A DNA stretch of 64,000 nt from Flavobacteriales bacterium (lineage in GTDB: Bacteria > Bacteroidota > Bacteroidia > Flavobacteriales_F > PHOS-HE28): contig JADKAN010000004.1 of NCBI GenBank assembly GCA_016719225.1, positions 434,001 to 498,000 of the forward strand, given 5' to 3'. Made by a program: the position numbers and the translations under genes. Of the stretch, positions 51,755 to 59,637 are shown one piece after another (position 1 is the first letter of the stretch; every line of letters starts with the position of its first letter). Under the pieces are notes generated by a model. The model saw only the letters and a list, made by a program, of their open reading frames with translations. It was not told the DNA's origin and did no database searches.

Positions 51755-53560
51755 ATGAGCGCCGTAGCCAATACGCAGGCGGCCCATAGCGGCCACCACC
51801 ACGCGGACCTCCACCAGCATAAGGAGAGTTTCATCTCCAAGTTTGTCTTCTCGCACGATCACAAGATGATCAGCAAGCAGTTCCTCGTGACTGCTATTAT
51901 CATGGCTTGGATCGCCATGATCATGTCCGTGATCTTCCGTCTGCAGATCGCTTGGCCCGGAGAGAGCTTCGCTTTTACCCATTTCTTTTTGGGTGAGAAG
52001 TGGGCGCCGGGTGGCGTGCTGAGTTCCACGATGTACCTCGCCTTGGTCACCATACACGGAACGATCATGGTGTTCTTTGTGTTGACAGGTGGCCTTTCCG
52101 GAACGTTCAGCAATTTGCTGATACCCTATCAGATCGGCGCGAGGGACATGGCCAGCGGTTTCATCAACATGCTGTCCTATTGGTTCTTCCTCACAGCCTC
52201 GATCATCATGATCTTTTCCCTTTTCGTGGAAAGTGGTCCCGCTGCCGGTGGATGGACGGTCTATCCTCCCTTGAGCGCTCTGCCCCAAGCCATACCCGGC
52301 TCAGGGACAGGAATGACGCTTTGGCTTTTCAGCATGGTCCTCTTCGTCGCGGGTTCGCTCATGGGCAGCCTCAACTATATCGTTACCGTCATGAACCTGC
52401 GCACTAAGGGCATGAAGATGACGCGTCTGCCCTTGACCATCTGGGCTTTGCTCCTCACCGCCATTGTTGGTGTGCTGGCTTTCCCGGTTCTGGTGAGTGC
52501 GGTCGTCCTGCTGATCATGGACCGGATGATGGGAACGAGCTTCTACCTGAGCGAGATCCATATCGCGGGTGAAGCGTTGGACCACATGGGTGGAAGCCCG
52601 ATCCTTTACCAGCACTTGTTCTGGTTCTTGGGCCATCCGGAGGTTTATATCGTGATCCTCCCTGCCTTCGGTATCAGCTCCGAGGTGATCTCCACCATGA
52701 GCCGTAAGCCGATCTTCGGCTATCGCGCCATGATCGGGTCCCTTATGGCGATCTCTTTCCTGAGCTTCATCGTTTGGGCCCACCACATGTTCATCTCCGG
52801 GATGAATCCCTTCCTCGGCAGCGTGTTCGTCTTCACCACGGTATTGATCGCCATCCCAAGCGCGGTGAAGGTGTTCAACTACCTCACCACACTGTGGCGC
52901 GGCAACATCATTTTCAGCCCTGGAATGCTTTTCAGTATCGGCATGGTTTCCACGTTCATCGCGGGTGGCCTCACCGGGATCATCCTTGCGGACAGCGCAC
53001 TCGACATCCAGGTACACGACACTTATTTCGTGATCGCCCACTTCCACATGGTAATGGGAGTAAGTGCCATCTTCGCCATGTTCGCTGGTATCTATCACTG
53101 GTTCCCCAAGATGTATGGGCGCATGATGAGCACCAAGCTCGGTTACCTGCACTTCTGGACCACCTTCATCTGTGCCTTCGGGGTGTTCATCCCCATGCAC
53201 TATGTCGGTCTGGCCGGTGGTCCTCGCCGTTACTATAACTACACGGAGTTCCCGATGTTCAATGGTGGCGTGGCTGACCTGAACCATATCATCAGCGTTT
53301 TCGCCATCATCGGTGCTGCGGCGCAGATCATTTTCACCTACAACTTCTTCCGGAGCATTTTCCTCGGGCAGAAGGCGGTGCAGAACCCTTGGCATTCGAA
53401 CACCTTGGAGTGGACAACCCCTGTCGAACACATCCACGGCAACTGGCCCGGCCCACTACCTACCGTATATCGTTGGCCCTATGATTACAGCAAGCCCGGC
53501 AAGCTGGAGGATTACGTGCCGCAGACAGTGCCCTTGGAGGACGGAGAAGAGGAGCATTGA
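51755..53560 (+). CDS. coxA: cytochrome c oxidase subunit I
   Basis: The 601-residue catalytic subunit with twelve or so helices. Heme-copper ligands and active-site motifs are present: MVFFVLTGGLSGTFSN region, WFLGHPEVYIVILPAFG (CuB His and the cross-linked Tyr), VWAHHMFISGM (two CuB His), and HDTYFVIAHFHMVMG (heme His). The A-type HPEVY motif is kept. The N-terminus is His-rich (AHSGHHHADLHQHKE), which may bind metal. The ATG at 51755 is two bases after coxB. No subunit III or IV gene follows in this window. A terminator lies about 20 bases after the stop. Confidence 0.96.
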   Translation: MSAVANTQAAHSGHHHADLHQHKESFISKFVFSHDHKMISKQFLVTAIIMAWIAMIMSVIFRLQIAWPGESFAFTHFFLGEKWAPGGVLSSTMYLALVTIHGTIMVFFVLTGGLSGTFSNLLIPYQIGARDMASGFINMLSYWFFLTASIIMIFSLFVESGPAAGGWTVYPPLSALPQAIPGSGTGMTLWLFSMVLFVAGSLMGSLNYIVTVMNLRTKGMKMTRLPLTIWALLLTAIVGVLAFPVLVSAVVLLIMDRMMGTSFYLSEIHIAGEALDHMGGSPILYQHLFWFLGHPEVYIVILPAFGISSEVISTMSRKPIFGYRAMIGSLMAISFLSFIVWAHHMFISGMNPFLGSVFVFTTVLIAIPSAVKVFNYLTTLWRGNIIFSPGMLFSIGMVSTFIAGGLTGIILADSALDIQVHDTYFVIAHFHMVMGVSAIFAMFAGIYHWFPKMYGRMMSTKLGYLHFWTTFICAFGVFIPMHYVGLAGGPRRYYNYTEFPMFNGGVADLNHIISVFAIIGAAAQIIFTYNFFRSIFLGQKAVQNPWHSNTLEWTTPVEHIHGNWPGPLPTVYRWPYDYSKPGKLEDYVPQTVPLEDGEEEH

Positions 53561-53581
53561 GGATCTCAAGAACTTCATGGG

Positions 53582-53607
53582 AATGTCCGCACTTTTGTGC
53601 GGACATT
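53582..53607 (+). terminator. terminator of the act-cox operon
   Basis: An 11-bp stem AATGTCCGCAC/GTGCGGACATT with a TTTT loop, followed by TTCTTTT, starting 21 bases after the coxA stop. Confidence 0.85.
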
Positions 53608-53625
53608 TTCTTTTGATACCTACCC

Positions 53626-54240
53626 ATGCGACCGGTGCTGCTTGCCTTCCTGCTCTGCTCCGCCGGTGCACATGCCCAACTACTGGATAGCTTGAAATTG
53701 TTCGGGGAGCAAAAGCCGCACTTTGTGCTGAAGCTCGACTCACGGGGGTCGTTCATAAGCAACAGCAACGTCTCGATCATGGGCGTTAAGGCCGGTTTGG
53801 AACATTCCGGCCGATTCCAATACGGTCTGGGATACAGTTTCCTGTGGTCGCCCGTGGAGAAGACCCGCACAGTGAATGGAACGGCAGAGGTGCCTACCAC
53901 GCTGCGATTAGGCTATTTCACGCCGTACGTCGAGTACGCATTCTACCAGCGCGGACCGTGGGAAGCCCGGATCCCGGTCCAGTTCGGGATCGGTTCAGGC
54001 TCTTTGGTGTACCGCGACGCTGACGAGCGCAAGCAGCGCTCTGCGCGCTCGTTCCTGCTTCTTTATGAGCCGTCCATGACGGTGCAGTACCGCTTCTTCA
54101 AATATTTTGGTGCCAGTGCCGGCTGGGGTTACCGTTTACTGCTGGTTCACACGGCATTGGATGAACGCCTATCCGCTCCCACTTATGTGCTTGGGTTGAA
54201 AGTGTTCTTCGGTGATCTTTGGAAGGACCTGAAACCTTAG
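53626..54240 (+). CDS. outer-membrane beta-barrel-like protein
   Basis: A 204-residue exported protein with a signal peptide (RPVLLAFLLCSAGAHAQ) and a series of amphipathic beta-strands ending in aromatic residues (FQYGLGYSFLW, PYVEYAFYQRG, FFKYFGASAGWGYRLLLVH, YVLGLKVFFGD). That layout suggests a small outer-membrane barrel; its function is unknown. It lies between the act-cox terminator and ruvB; the ruvB reading frame opens inside its end, but the ruvB start is downstream at 54303. Confidence 0.75.
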   Translation: MRPVLLAFLLCSAGAHAQLLDSLKLFGEQKPHFVLKLDSRGSFISNSNVSIMGVKAGLEHSGRFQYGLGYSFLWSPVEKTRTVNGTAEVPTTLRLGYFTPYVEYAFYQRGPWEARIPVQFGIGSGSLVYRDADERKQRSARSFLLLYEPSMTVQYRFFKYFGASAGWGYRLLLVHTALDERLSAPTYVLGLKVFFGDLWKDLKP

Positions 54241-54286
54241 GCGCTCTCGGTCCGCGCATCCTTTCCGCAGCACCATCTGCTTCTTT

Positions 54287-54294
54287 TACCTTTA
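54287..54294 (+). promoter_or_regulatory. putative -7 promoter element of ruvB
   Basis: TACCTTTA, one mismatch to TAnnTTTG, 8 bases before the ATG at 54303. Confidence 0.45.
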
Positions 54295-54302
54295 CGGCAC
54301 CC

Positions 54303-55331
54303 ATGCCAGAATCTTTCGACGTCCGCCAGGAACAACGCTCCGCCTCGGACAAGGAGCTTGAGCAGGTGTTGCGTCCGCGCCGCTTTGAAGAGTTCGCCGG
54401 TCAGCGCTCCGTAACGGATAACCTCAAGGTCTTCGTCCAAGCCGCCAAATTGCGCTCGGAAGCCCTGGACCACGTGTTGCTGCATGGCCCACCAGGGCTC
54501 GGTAAAACCACCTTGGCGGGTATCATCGCCCAAGAGATGGGCGTGAGCATGAGGATCACCAGCGGGCCGGTACTGGACAAGCCGGCGGACCTTGCTGGTC
54601 TGCTGACCAATTTGGAGCCGAACGACCTGCTATTCATTGATGAGATCCACCGTCTCAGCCCCATAGTGGAGGAATACCTCTACAGTGCCATGGAGGATTA
54701 CCGCATCGACCTGGTGATCGACGCAGGACCGAATGCACGCACGGTGCAGATCAACCTCAACCCTTTCACGCTTGTGGGGGCAACCACGCGCAGCGGATTG
54801 CTCACCGCCCCGTTGCGTGCCCGCTTCGGCATCAACAGCCGCCTCAATTATTACGATGCTGAAACATTGACAGGGATTGTACACCGGTCCGCTGGCTTGC
54901 TCAACGTTCCCATCGTGGCGGAGGCCGCACACGAGATCGCCCGACGTAGTCGCGGTACGCCACGTATCGCCAACGCACTGCTGCGCCGCGTACGCGACTT
55001 TGCCCAGATCCAAGGCGATGGCGCCATCGATCTGGCCATCGCGAAGCATGCCCTAAAGGCGCTGAACGTGGACGCGCACGGCTTGGATGAAATGGACAAC
55101 CGGATCCTGCTGTGCATCATTGAAAAATTCGCTGGAGGTCCCGTGGGCCTTAATACCGTTGCGACCGCGGTAGGCGAAGAAAGCGGGACCATTGAAGAGG
55201 TGTATGAACCATTCCTCATCATGGAGGGTTACATCATGCGCACCCCGCGAGGCAGACAGGCCACGGAACGCGCTTTCAAGCATCTGGGAAAAGTACCCAC
55301 CGCCAAACCCGGCAACCTGTTCGGTGAGTGA
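54303..55331 (+). CDS. ruvB: Holliday junction branch migration helicase RuvB
   Basis: A 342-residue AAA+ motor that drives branch migration with RuvA during recombination. The N-terminus (LRPRRFEEFAGQ), Walker A HGPPGLGKTTLAGI, Walker B LLFIDEIHRLSP, sensor 1 VGATTRSGLL, arginine finger (APLRARFGINSRL) and C-terminal winged helix (EPFLIMEGYIMRTPRGRQAT) are all seen. The ATG at 54303 gives the family start; the open frame from 54219 is an overlap with the barrel gene. ruvA and ruvC are not in the window. The NRPS-like gene begins 55 bases later. Confidence 0.97.
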   Translation: MPESFDVRQEQRSASDKELEQVLRPRRFEEFAGQRSVTDNLKVFVQAAKLRSEALDHVLLHGPPGLGKTTLAGIIAQEMGVSMRITSGPVLDKPADLAGLLTNLEPNDLLFIDEIHRLSPIVEEYLYSAMEDYRIDLVIDAGPNARTVQINLNPFTLVGATTRSGLLTAPLRARFGINSRLNYYDAETLTGIVHRSAGLLNVPIVAEAAHEIARRSRGTPRIANALLRRVRDFAQIQGDGAIDLAIAKHALKALNVDAHGLDEMDNRILLCIIEKFAGGPVGLNTVATAVGEESGTIEEVYEPFLIMEGYIMRTPRGRQATERAFKHLGKVPTAKPGNLFGE

Positions 55332-55386
55332 ACAGCTCCTTGTTCCTCAAACTGCCGAACGGTCCAAGTGCGGAACCGCCGTTGCC

Positions 55387-57897
55387 ATGAACGACCAAGC
55401 CGAAATACATTCCAGCGCGGCTTTTCGTCCCTTTTTGGACGAAGGATACTGGCCGGTTGACCTGGTTGACCGCTTTCAACACATCGCGGGCCAGTATGCT
55501 GCAAACACGGCCGTACGGGACCACAATGGCGCGATCACCTACGGCGAACTGGACCTTGCAGTGCGCGCCTTTGCGGCGGGCTTGCAAGGTTTGGGCCTGG
55601 TGCCTGGTGATCGCGTGGCATTGCTCATGGAACAGGACCGGTTTGCCGCCGTTGCCATGTTGGCGGTGCTACATGCGGGATGCACTTACGTGGTGCTGGA
55701 TGTGGCCGACCCCGAGCGGCGTTTATCCGACTTGGTCCAACAAGCGCAAGTGGCCGCTGTAGCGTGCATGGCCGGCTTCCGGGAAATTGCCGAAAGGATC
55801 GCGGCCGACGCGCCGCACATAGTGACCTGCGAGGAATTGCTCAGATCCCCGGCTGCGGCGTGGGAGCGCCGGGCAACTGATCAGGGAACCCCGGCTTATC
55901 TCATTTTTACTTCGGGCACCACGGGAAGGCCCAAAGGAGTTATGCAATCCCATGCCGGTGTGCTGGCCCACATCCGGAACTATACGGACAACCTGCATTT
56001 GGGTCCTGGCGATCGCATGAACATGGTGGCTATGCATGGCTACGATGCGGCGGTGATGGATCTCTATGGCGCATTATTGAACGGTGCCGCGCTACACATG
56101 TGGGACATCCGGCGTGATGGACTGGAAGCCTGTGTGGAACGGATCGTTTCCGAACGCATCACCGTTTTCCATTCCACGCCTTCCGTCTTCAGGACGCTGT
56201 TCCGGAGCGTGCATGAAGTAAACCTGTGCCTGCGCTTGGTCGTGTTGGGGGGGGAACGGACCACCGTGCAGGACGTGCGGCTTTTCCAGACCAAGTGCCC
56301 AACGGATTGCGTGCTGGTGAACGGCTTGGGCCCCACGGAATGCACCATCATTTGTCAAGGGTTCTTCAACACTACCTCACCAGTGATCGACCCCGTGCCT
56401 ATCGGCAGGCCGGTGAAAGGACTTACTGTGCTGGTGTTGGACGCGAAAGGTGTGTCCGTGCCCGACGGCGAACCCGGGGAACTGGTGGTGCGAGGCAAGC
56501 AGGTGGCATTGAGTTATTTCGGTGGTGAAGGCGGGCAGTCCAGCGCTTTTGAGCACCATGCGGACGGAAGCCGCACCTACCATACCGGCGATATTGTAAA
56601 GAGCCTGTCGGATGGGCGATATGTTTTCCTGGACAGAAAGGATGGGCAACTTAAAGTCCATGGTATCCGCATTGAACCCAGTGAGATCACGGAAGCGCTC
56701 AACGCCCATCCGTTAGTGGCCGAGAGTGCCGTAACGCTTCAGGGTTCGGACGGAGCCGAAGCGTTGCATGCGTACGTGGTACCCGTTGGAAAGGAACGAC
56801 CGGACCCGCAAGTGTTGCGATCGCATTTGGCAAAACACCTGCCCAGGGCCTGGCTACCTGCCACATACAATGTAGTGGAGCGTATCCCTTTGCGGGCCAA
56901 CGGTAAGGTCGACTTGGGCGCATTGCCAACACCTGTCCAAGCACAGTCCCTGATGGTCCCGCCTTCCACCCACTTGGAGAAAAGCCTCGTGATGGTATGG
57001 AGGCACGTGCTGGGCCATCCGATCGGCCTGGACACCAATTTCTTCGAAGTGGGCGGTACGAGCCTGCATGGTTTGCGGATCCTCGCCCGTGTAACCGAGC
57101 TTCTTGGCGGCGAGAACTTGCCGCTGGCGCTCATTTTTCAACATCCCACGGTCCGTGGCATGGCGCAGCGCATCGATGATCTTTCCGAGGGCCTCCGCTG
57201 GAGCAACCTCGTGGCTGTAAGGCCGGAAGGCGACCGCACACCGGTGGTCTGCGTGCATGGCGATGAGGCTAACTACCACCTCTCGCGGATGTTGCCTGCA
57301 TCCCATCCGTTCCTGGCATTTTTCCATCAGGGTGAGGATGGAAGGGCCATGACGCATACCACGTTCCCGGCTATCGCCACACATTATGCGCACGAGTTGG
57401 AGCAGGCGTTGCCCCAAGGACCCGTGGTGGTCTGTGGATACAGCTTTGGCGGGATCATCGCCCTGGAACTGGCCCAACGCCTGCGGGAGCATGGCCGCAC
57501 GGTGCCGCTGTTGGTCATCCTTGATTCACAAGGACCCGACTTTGTGAAGCCTGTCAGCGTTAAGGGTCTCTTGCTGCGGATCCGCGATATCAAGGACCGG
57601 ATCCGCTGCGAACACTGGTTAGGCAAAGGGTTGCCAATTCCAGAGCATCTGCGGAACTTTTACATCATGGACACCTATGGCAAAGCAATGCGTAGTTATC
57701 GCGCCGGACCGTGGACCGGCCCTGCGCTCCTGATCCGCTGTGCGGAGCGTGCACTTGAACCGACAGGCTGGGACCGCATACTGCCCAACCTCCGTACCGT
57801 GGTGGTGCCCGGCGACCACCAGTCCATCATCACCGCCATGGGTATTGAGCCGGTAGTGGAGGCCATCCAACAAGCGATGAGCGAACTTGCGCTTTGA
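55387..57897 (+). CDS. single-module NRPS-like protein (A-PCP-TE)
   Basis: An 836-residue enzyme with three domains: adenylation (about 1-510), peptidyl carrier (about 525-595) and thioesterase (about 610-830). Adenylation motifs: LIFTSGTTGRPKGV, NGLGPTECT, YHTGDIV, DRKDGQLKVHGIRIEPSEIT and ANGKVDL with the catalytic Lys. The carrier motif is FFEVGGTSLHGL, whose Ser takes phosphopantetheine. The thioesterase has GYSFGGIIALELA. By eye, the binding-pocket residues align as D-A-M-H-V-G-G-I-I-K, which suggests a hydrophobic substrate but does not identify it. There is no condensation domain, so it would activate and release or dimerise one acid. The ATG at 55387 is preferred over the frame inside ruvB. 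Product unknown. Confidence 0.9.
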   Translation: MNDQAEIHSSAAFRPFLDEGYWPVDLVDRFQHIAGQYAANTAVRDHNGAITYGELDLAVRAFAAGLQGLGLVPGDRVALLMEQDRFAAVAMLAVLHAGCTYVVLDVADPERRLSDLVQQAQVAAVACMAGFREIAERIAADAPHIVTCEELLRSPAAAWERRATDQGTPAYLIFTSGTTGRPKGVMQSHAGVLAHIRNYTDNLHLGPGDRMNMVAMHGYDAAVMDLYGALLNGAALHMWDIRRDGLEACVERIVSERITVFHSTPSVFRTLFRSVHEVNLCLRLVVLGGERTTVQDVRLFQTKCPTDCVLVNGLGPTECTIICQGFFNTTSPVIDPVPIGRPVKGLTVLVLDAKGVSVPDGEPGELVVRGKQVALSYFGGEGGQSSAFEHHADGSRTYHTGDIVKSLSDGRYVFLDRKDGQLKVHGIRIEPSEITEALNAHPLVAESAVTLQGSDGAEALHAYVVPVGKERPDPQVLRSHLAKHLPRAWLPATYNVVERIPLRANGKVDLGALPTPVQAQSLMVPPSTHLEKSLVMVWRHVLGHPIGLDTNFFEVGGTSLHGLRILARVTELLGGENLPLALIFQHPTVRGMAQRIDDLSEGLRWSNLVAVRPEGDRTPVVCVHGDEANYHLSRMLPASHPFLAFFHQGEDGRAMTHTTFPAIATHYAHELEQALPQGPVVVCGYSFGGIIALELAQRLREHGRTVPLLVILDSQGPDFVKPVSVKGLLLRIRDIKDRIRCEHWLGKGLPIPEHLRNFYIMDTYGKAMRSYRAGPWTGPALLIRCAERALEPTGWDRILPNLRTVVVPGDHQSIITAMGIEPVVEAIQQAMSELAL

Positions 57898-57971
57898 GCC
57901 AAGCCGTGGTCCAATTTTCGGACTGACCTGCCATGTGGTACATATGCCCAAGAACCGCCTGAGCGAAAGGA

Positions 57972-58946
57972 ATGCATTCATCCGACACTGCCGCAGCAAG
58001 CATTAAGGAAAAGGCCCGTGAGCTGGGCTTTTTGGCCTGCGGCATCGCCAAAGCGGATCTCTTGGCGGATGAAGCACCACACTTGGAGCTTTGGCTGCGC
58101 GAAGGCAAGAATGGTCAAATGGGCTATATGGCCAACAACTTCGACATGCGCTTGGACCCGCGCAAGCTGGTCCCGGGTGCGAAGAGCGTGATCAGCTTGG
58201 CGTACAACTACTACACCCCACCGAAGCAGCACGACCTCGAAGCGCCGAAGTTGAGCACCTACGCATACGGTCGCGATTACCACAAAGTGGTGAAGCAGCG
58301 CATGAAGCCATTGATGGCGTTCATCACTGAGCAGTTCGGCGAGGTGGACATGCGGGCGTTCACCGATAGCGCACCGGTGCTGGAGAAGGCTTGGGCACAG
58401 AAGGCCGGTATCGGCTGGAGAGGCAAGCACACCAACGTGATCCGACAAGGCAACGGCTCCTTCTTCTTCCTCTGCGAGATCATCCTGGACCTGGAACTCG
58501 CACCGGATGCGCCCGCCACCGATCACTGCGGTACGTGCAGGCGTTGCATCGATGCGTGCCCCACGGATGCCATCACTCCTTACGGTGTGAACGGTAGCAA
58601 GTGCATCAGCTATTTCACCATCGAATTGAAGGATGCCATCCCCACCGGGGCCGGCGACTTCAAGAACTGGGCCTTCGGCTGCGACATTTGCCAGCAGGTG
58701 TGCCCGTGGAACCGGTTCAGCAAACCGCACCACGAGCCGGATTTCGATCCCAAGCCTGCGCTGATGGAACTAACGGCCGACCAATGGCACGGCATGACCG
58801 AGCTCCTCTTCGATGAACTCTTCCATGGCAGCCCGGTGAAACGTACCAAGTACGAAGGACTGAAGCGGAACTTGAGCTACTTGAGGGAGAAGGTCCACCA
58901 CAGAGGCACGGAGGCCACGGAGGATCGGGGAAGTCTTGAGTTGTGA
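57972..58946 (+). CDS. queG: epoxyqueuosine reductase
   Basis: QueG reduces epoxyqueuosine to queuosine in tRNA, using cobalamin and two 4Fe-4S clusters. The 324-residue protein has GWRGKHTNVI, the cluster motifs CGTCRRCIDACPTDAI and CDICQQVCPWNRF, and the family start KEKARELGF. The cobalamin-dependent chemistry is known for the family. The last 16 residues (HHRGTEATEDRGSLEL) are encoded by an interspersed repeat that begins at 58895, so they are probably not part of the original protein, whose own end lies near YLREKV. It fits with the yhhQ gene at 20450. Confidence 0.95.
   Translation: MHSSDTAAASIKEKARELGFLACGIAKADLLADEAPHLELWLREGKNGQMGYMANNFDMRLDPRKLVPGAKSVISLAYNYYTPPKQHDLEAPKLSTYAYGRDYHKVVKQRMKPLMAFITEQFGEVDMRAFTDSAPVLEKAWAQKAGIGWRGKHTNVIRQGNGSFFFLCEIILDLELAPDAPATDHCGTCRRCIDACPTDAITPYGVNGSKCISYFTIELKDAIPTGAGDFKNWAFGCDICQQVCPWNRFSKPHHEPDFDPKPALMELTADQWHGMTELLFDELFHGSPVKRTKYEGLKRNLSYLREKVHHRGTEATEDRGSLEL
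58895..58929 (+). repeat. GC-rich interspersed repeat, forward copy (left end of a MITE-like element)
   Basis: CCACCACAGAGGCACGGAGG then CCACGGAGGATC is the forward copy; the reverse-complement of the copy at 59131-59160 shares GAGGCGCGGAGGCGCAGAGGATC (in two pieces). It runs into the 3' end of queG. Confidence 0.65.
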
Positions 58947-59054
58947 GTCTCGAGTCCTGTGACGGCGCTGACATATCAGCCGTCAACATGTTGCATTTCT
59001 CCGTGGATCTGTCGTGAAAGAAGGTGGCAGTGGCAGTTAAAAGTGGCAGTCGGC
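58932..59054. repeat. core of the MITE-like element: short tandem repeats and hairpin
   Basis: Between the two inverted copies lie degenerate GAGTC repeats (58932-58958), a hairpin GACGGCGCTGA...TCAGCCGTC at 58961-58984, and GGCAGT repeats at 59024-59054 (GTGGCAGTGGCAGT then GTGGCAGTCGGC). No open frame of note is seen. Confidence 0.5.
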
Positions 59055-59130
59055 TGCGGAAGCACTTGCTCCGCTGAACTTGATACCCGATACCAACAAT
59101 TCCGATCACAAAAAGGATCTTGGACAGATC

Positions 59131-59160
59131 CTCTGCGCCTCCGCGCCTCGGCGGTAAAAA
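59131..59160 (-). repeat. GC-rich interspersed repeat, inverted copy (right end)
   Basis: CTCTGCGCCTCCGCGCC then TCGGCGGTAAAAA; its reverse complement matches the forward copy at 58895 and the copy at 62173. Confidence 0.65.
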
Positions 59161-59169
59161 CTCCAGCCC

Positions 59170-59385
59170 TCACGCTCGCATCGACCGCTGGAACACCTCC
59201 AAGATCACATCCTTGTACATGTGCCCGAAGGTGGCTAGGCACCAAGCCTTCAGCAACAACTGGTCGCCTTTGGCCACCCACTTGGCGGCCTTGACCAATT
59301 CCTTCCGGAAAAGGCGCGGGTCAAAGCTGACCTTTTCGAGTACCTGCTGGCTCATTTCGAGCATTTTCCTTCCTTGTTCTATCAT
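59170..59385 (-). CDS. small hypothetical protein (71 residues)
   Basis: A helical, soluble 71-residue protein: MIEQGRKMLEMSQQVLEKV, then AKWVAKGDQLLLKAWCLATF and FQRSMRA. The upstream part of the frame (to 59580) is not protein-like, so the ATG at 59385 is used. I do not know its function. It is preceded by a MITE-like element downstream of its stop and lies opposite in strand to queG. Confidence 0.65.
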   Translation of the reverse strand: MIEQGRKMLEMSQQVLEKVSFDPRLFRKELVKAAKWVAKGDQLLLKAWCLATFGHMYKDVILEVFQRSMRA

Positions 59386-59637
59386 GGCGGTAGGTGTAGG
59401 CAACAGATGGCGTGTCGAAATTCGGGATGAAGATAAGCTGACTTCAGACCTTGCGCAACAGCCCGGATCATGTTGTGCAAAAATTGCCTTCGGCGGATCG
59501 CTTGGGCACTTTTGAAGCAACGACAAGGGGGGGGTGCCAGTATGCTGGCAATAAGAAAATTGGCAATTGGACCGTGCCATCTTATTAGCACCATCTGGAT
59601 CTCTGGCTGGTGATCGCCGTTCCCTTCGCCTTGGCGT
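59386..59637. other. intergenic region, nothing recognised
   Basis: About 250 bases between the small gene and the Omp28 gene. I see only a weak inverted repeat and no gene. Confidence 0.5.

Noticed and set aside
52301..53437. 378-residue minus-strand frame opposite coxA
   Set aside because: Antisense shadow; acidic/His-rich translation with no family.
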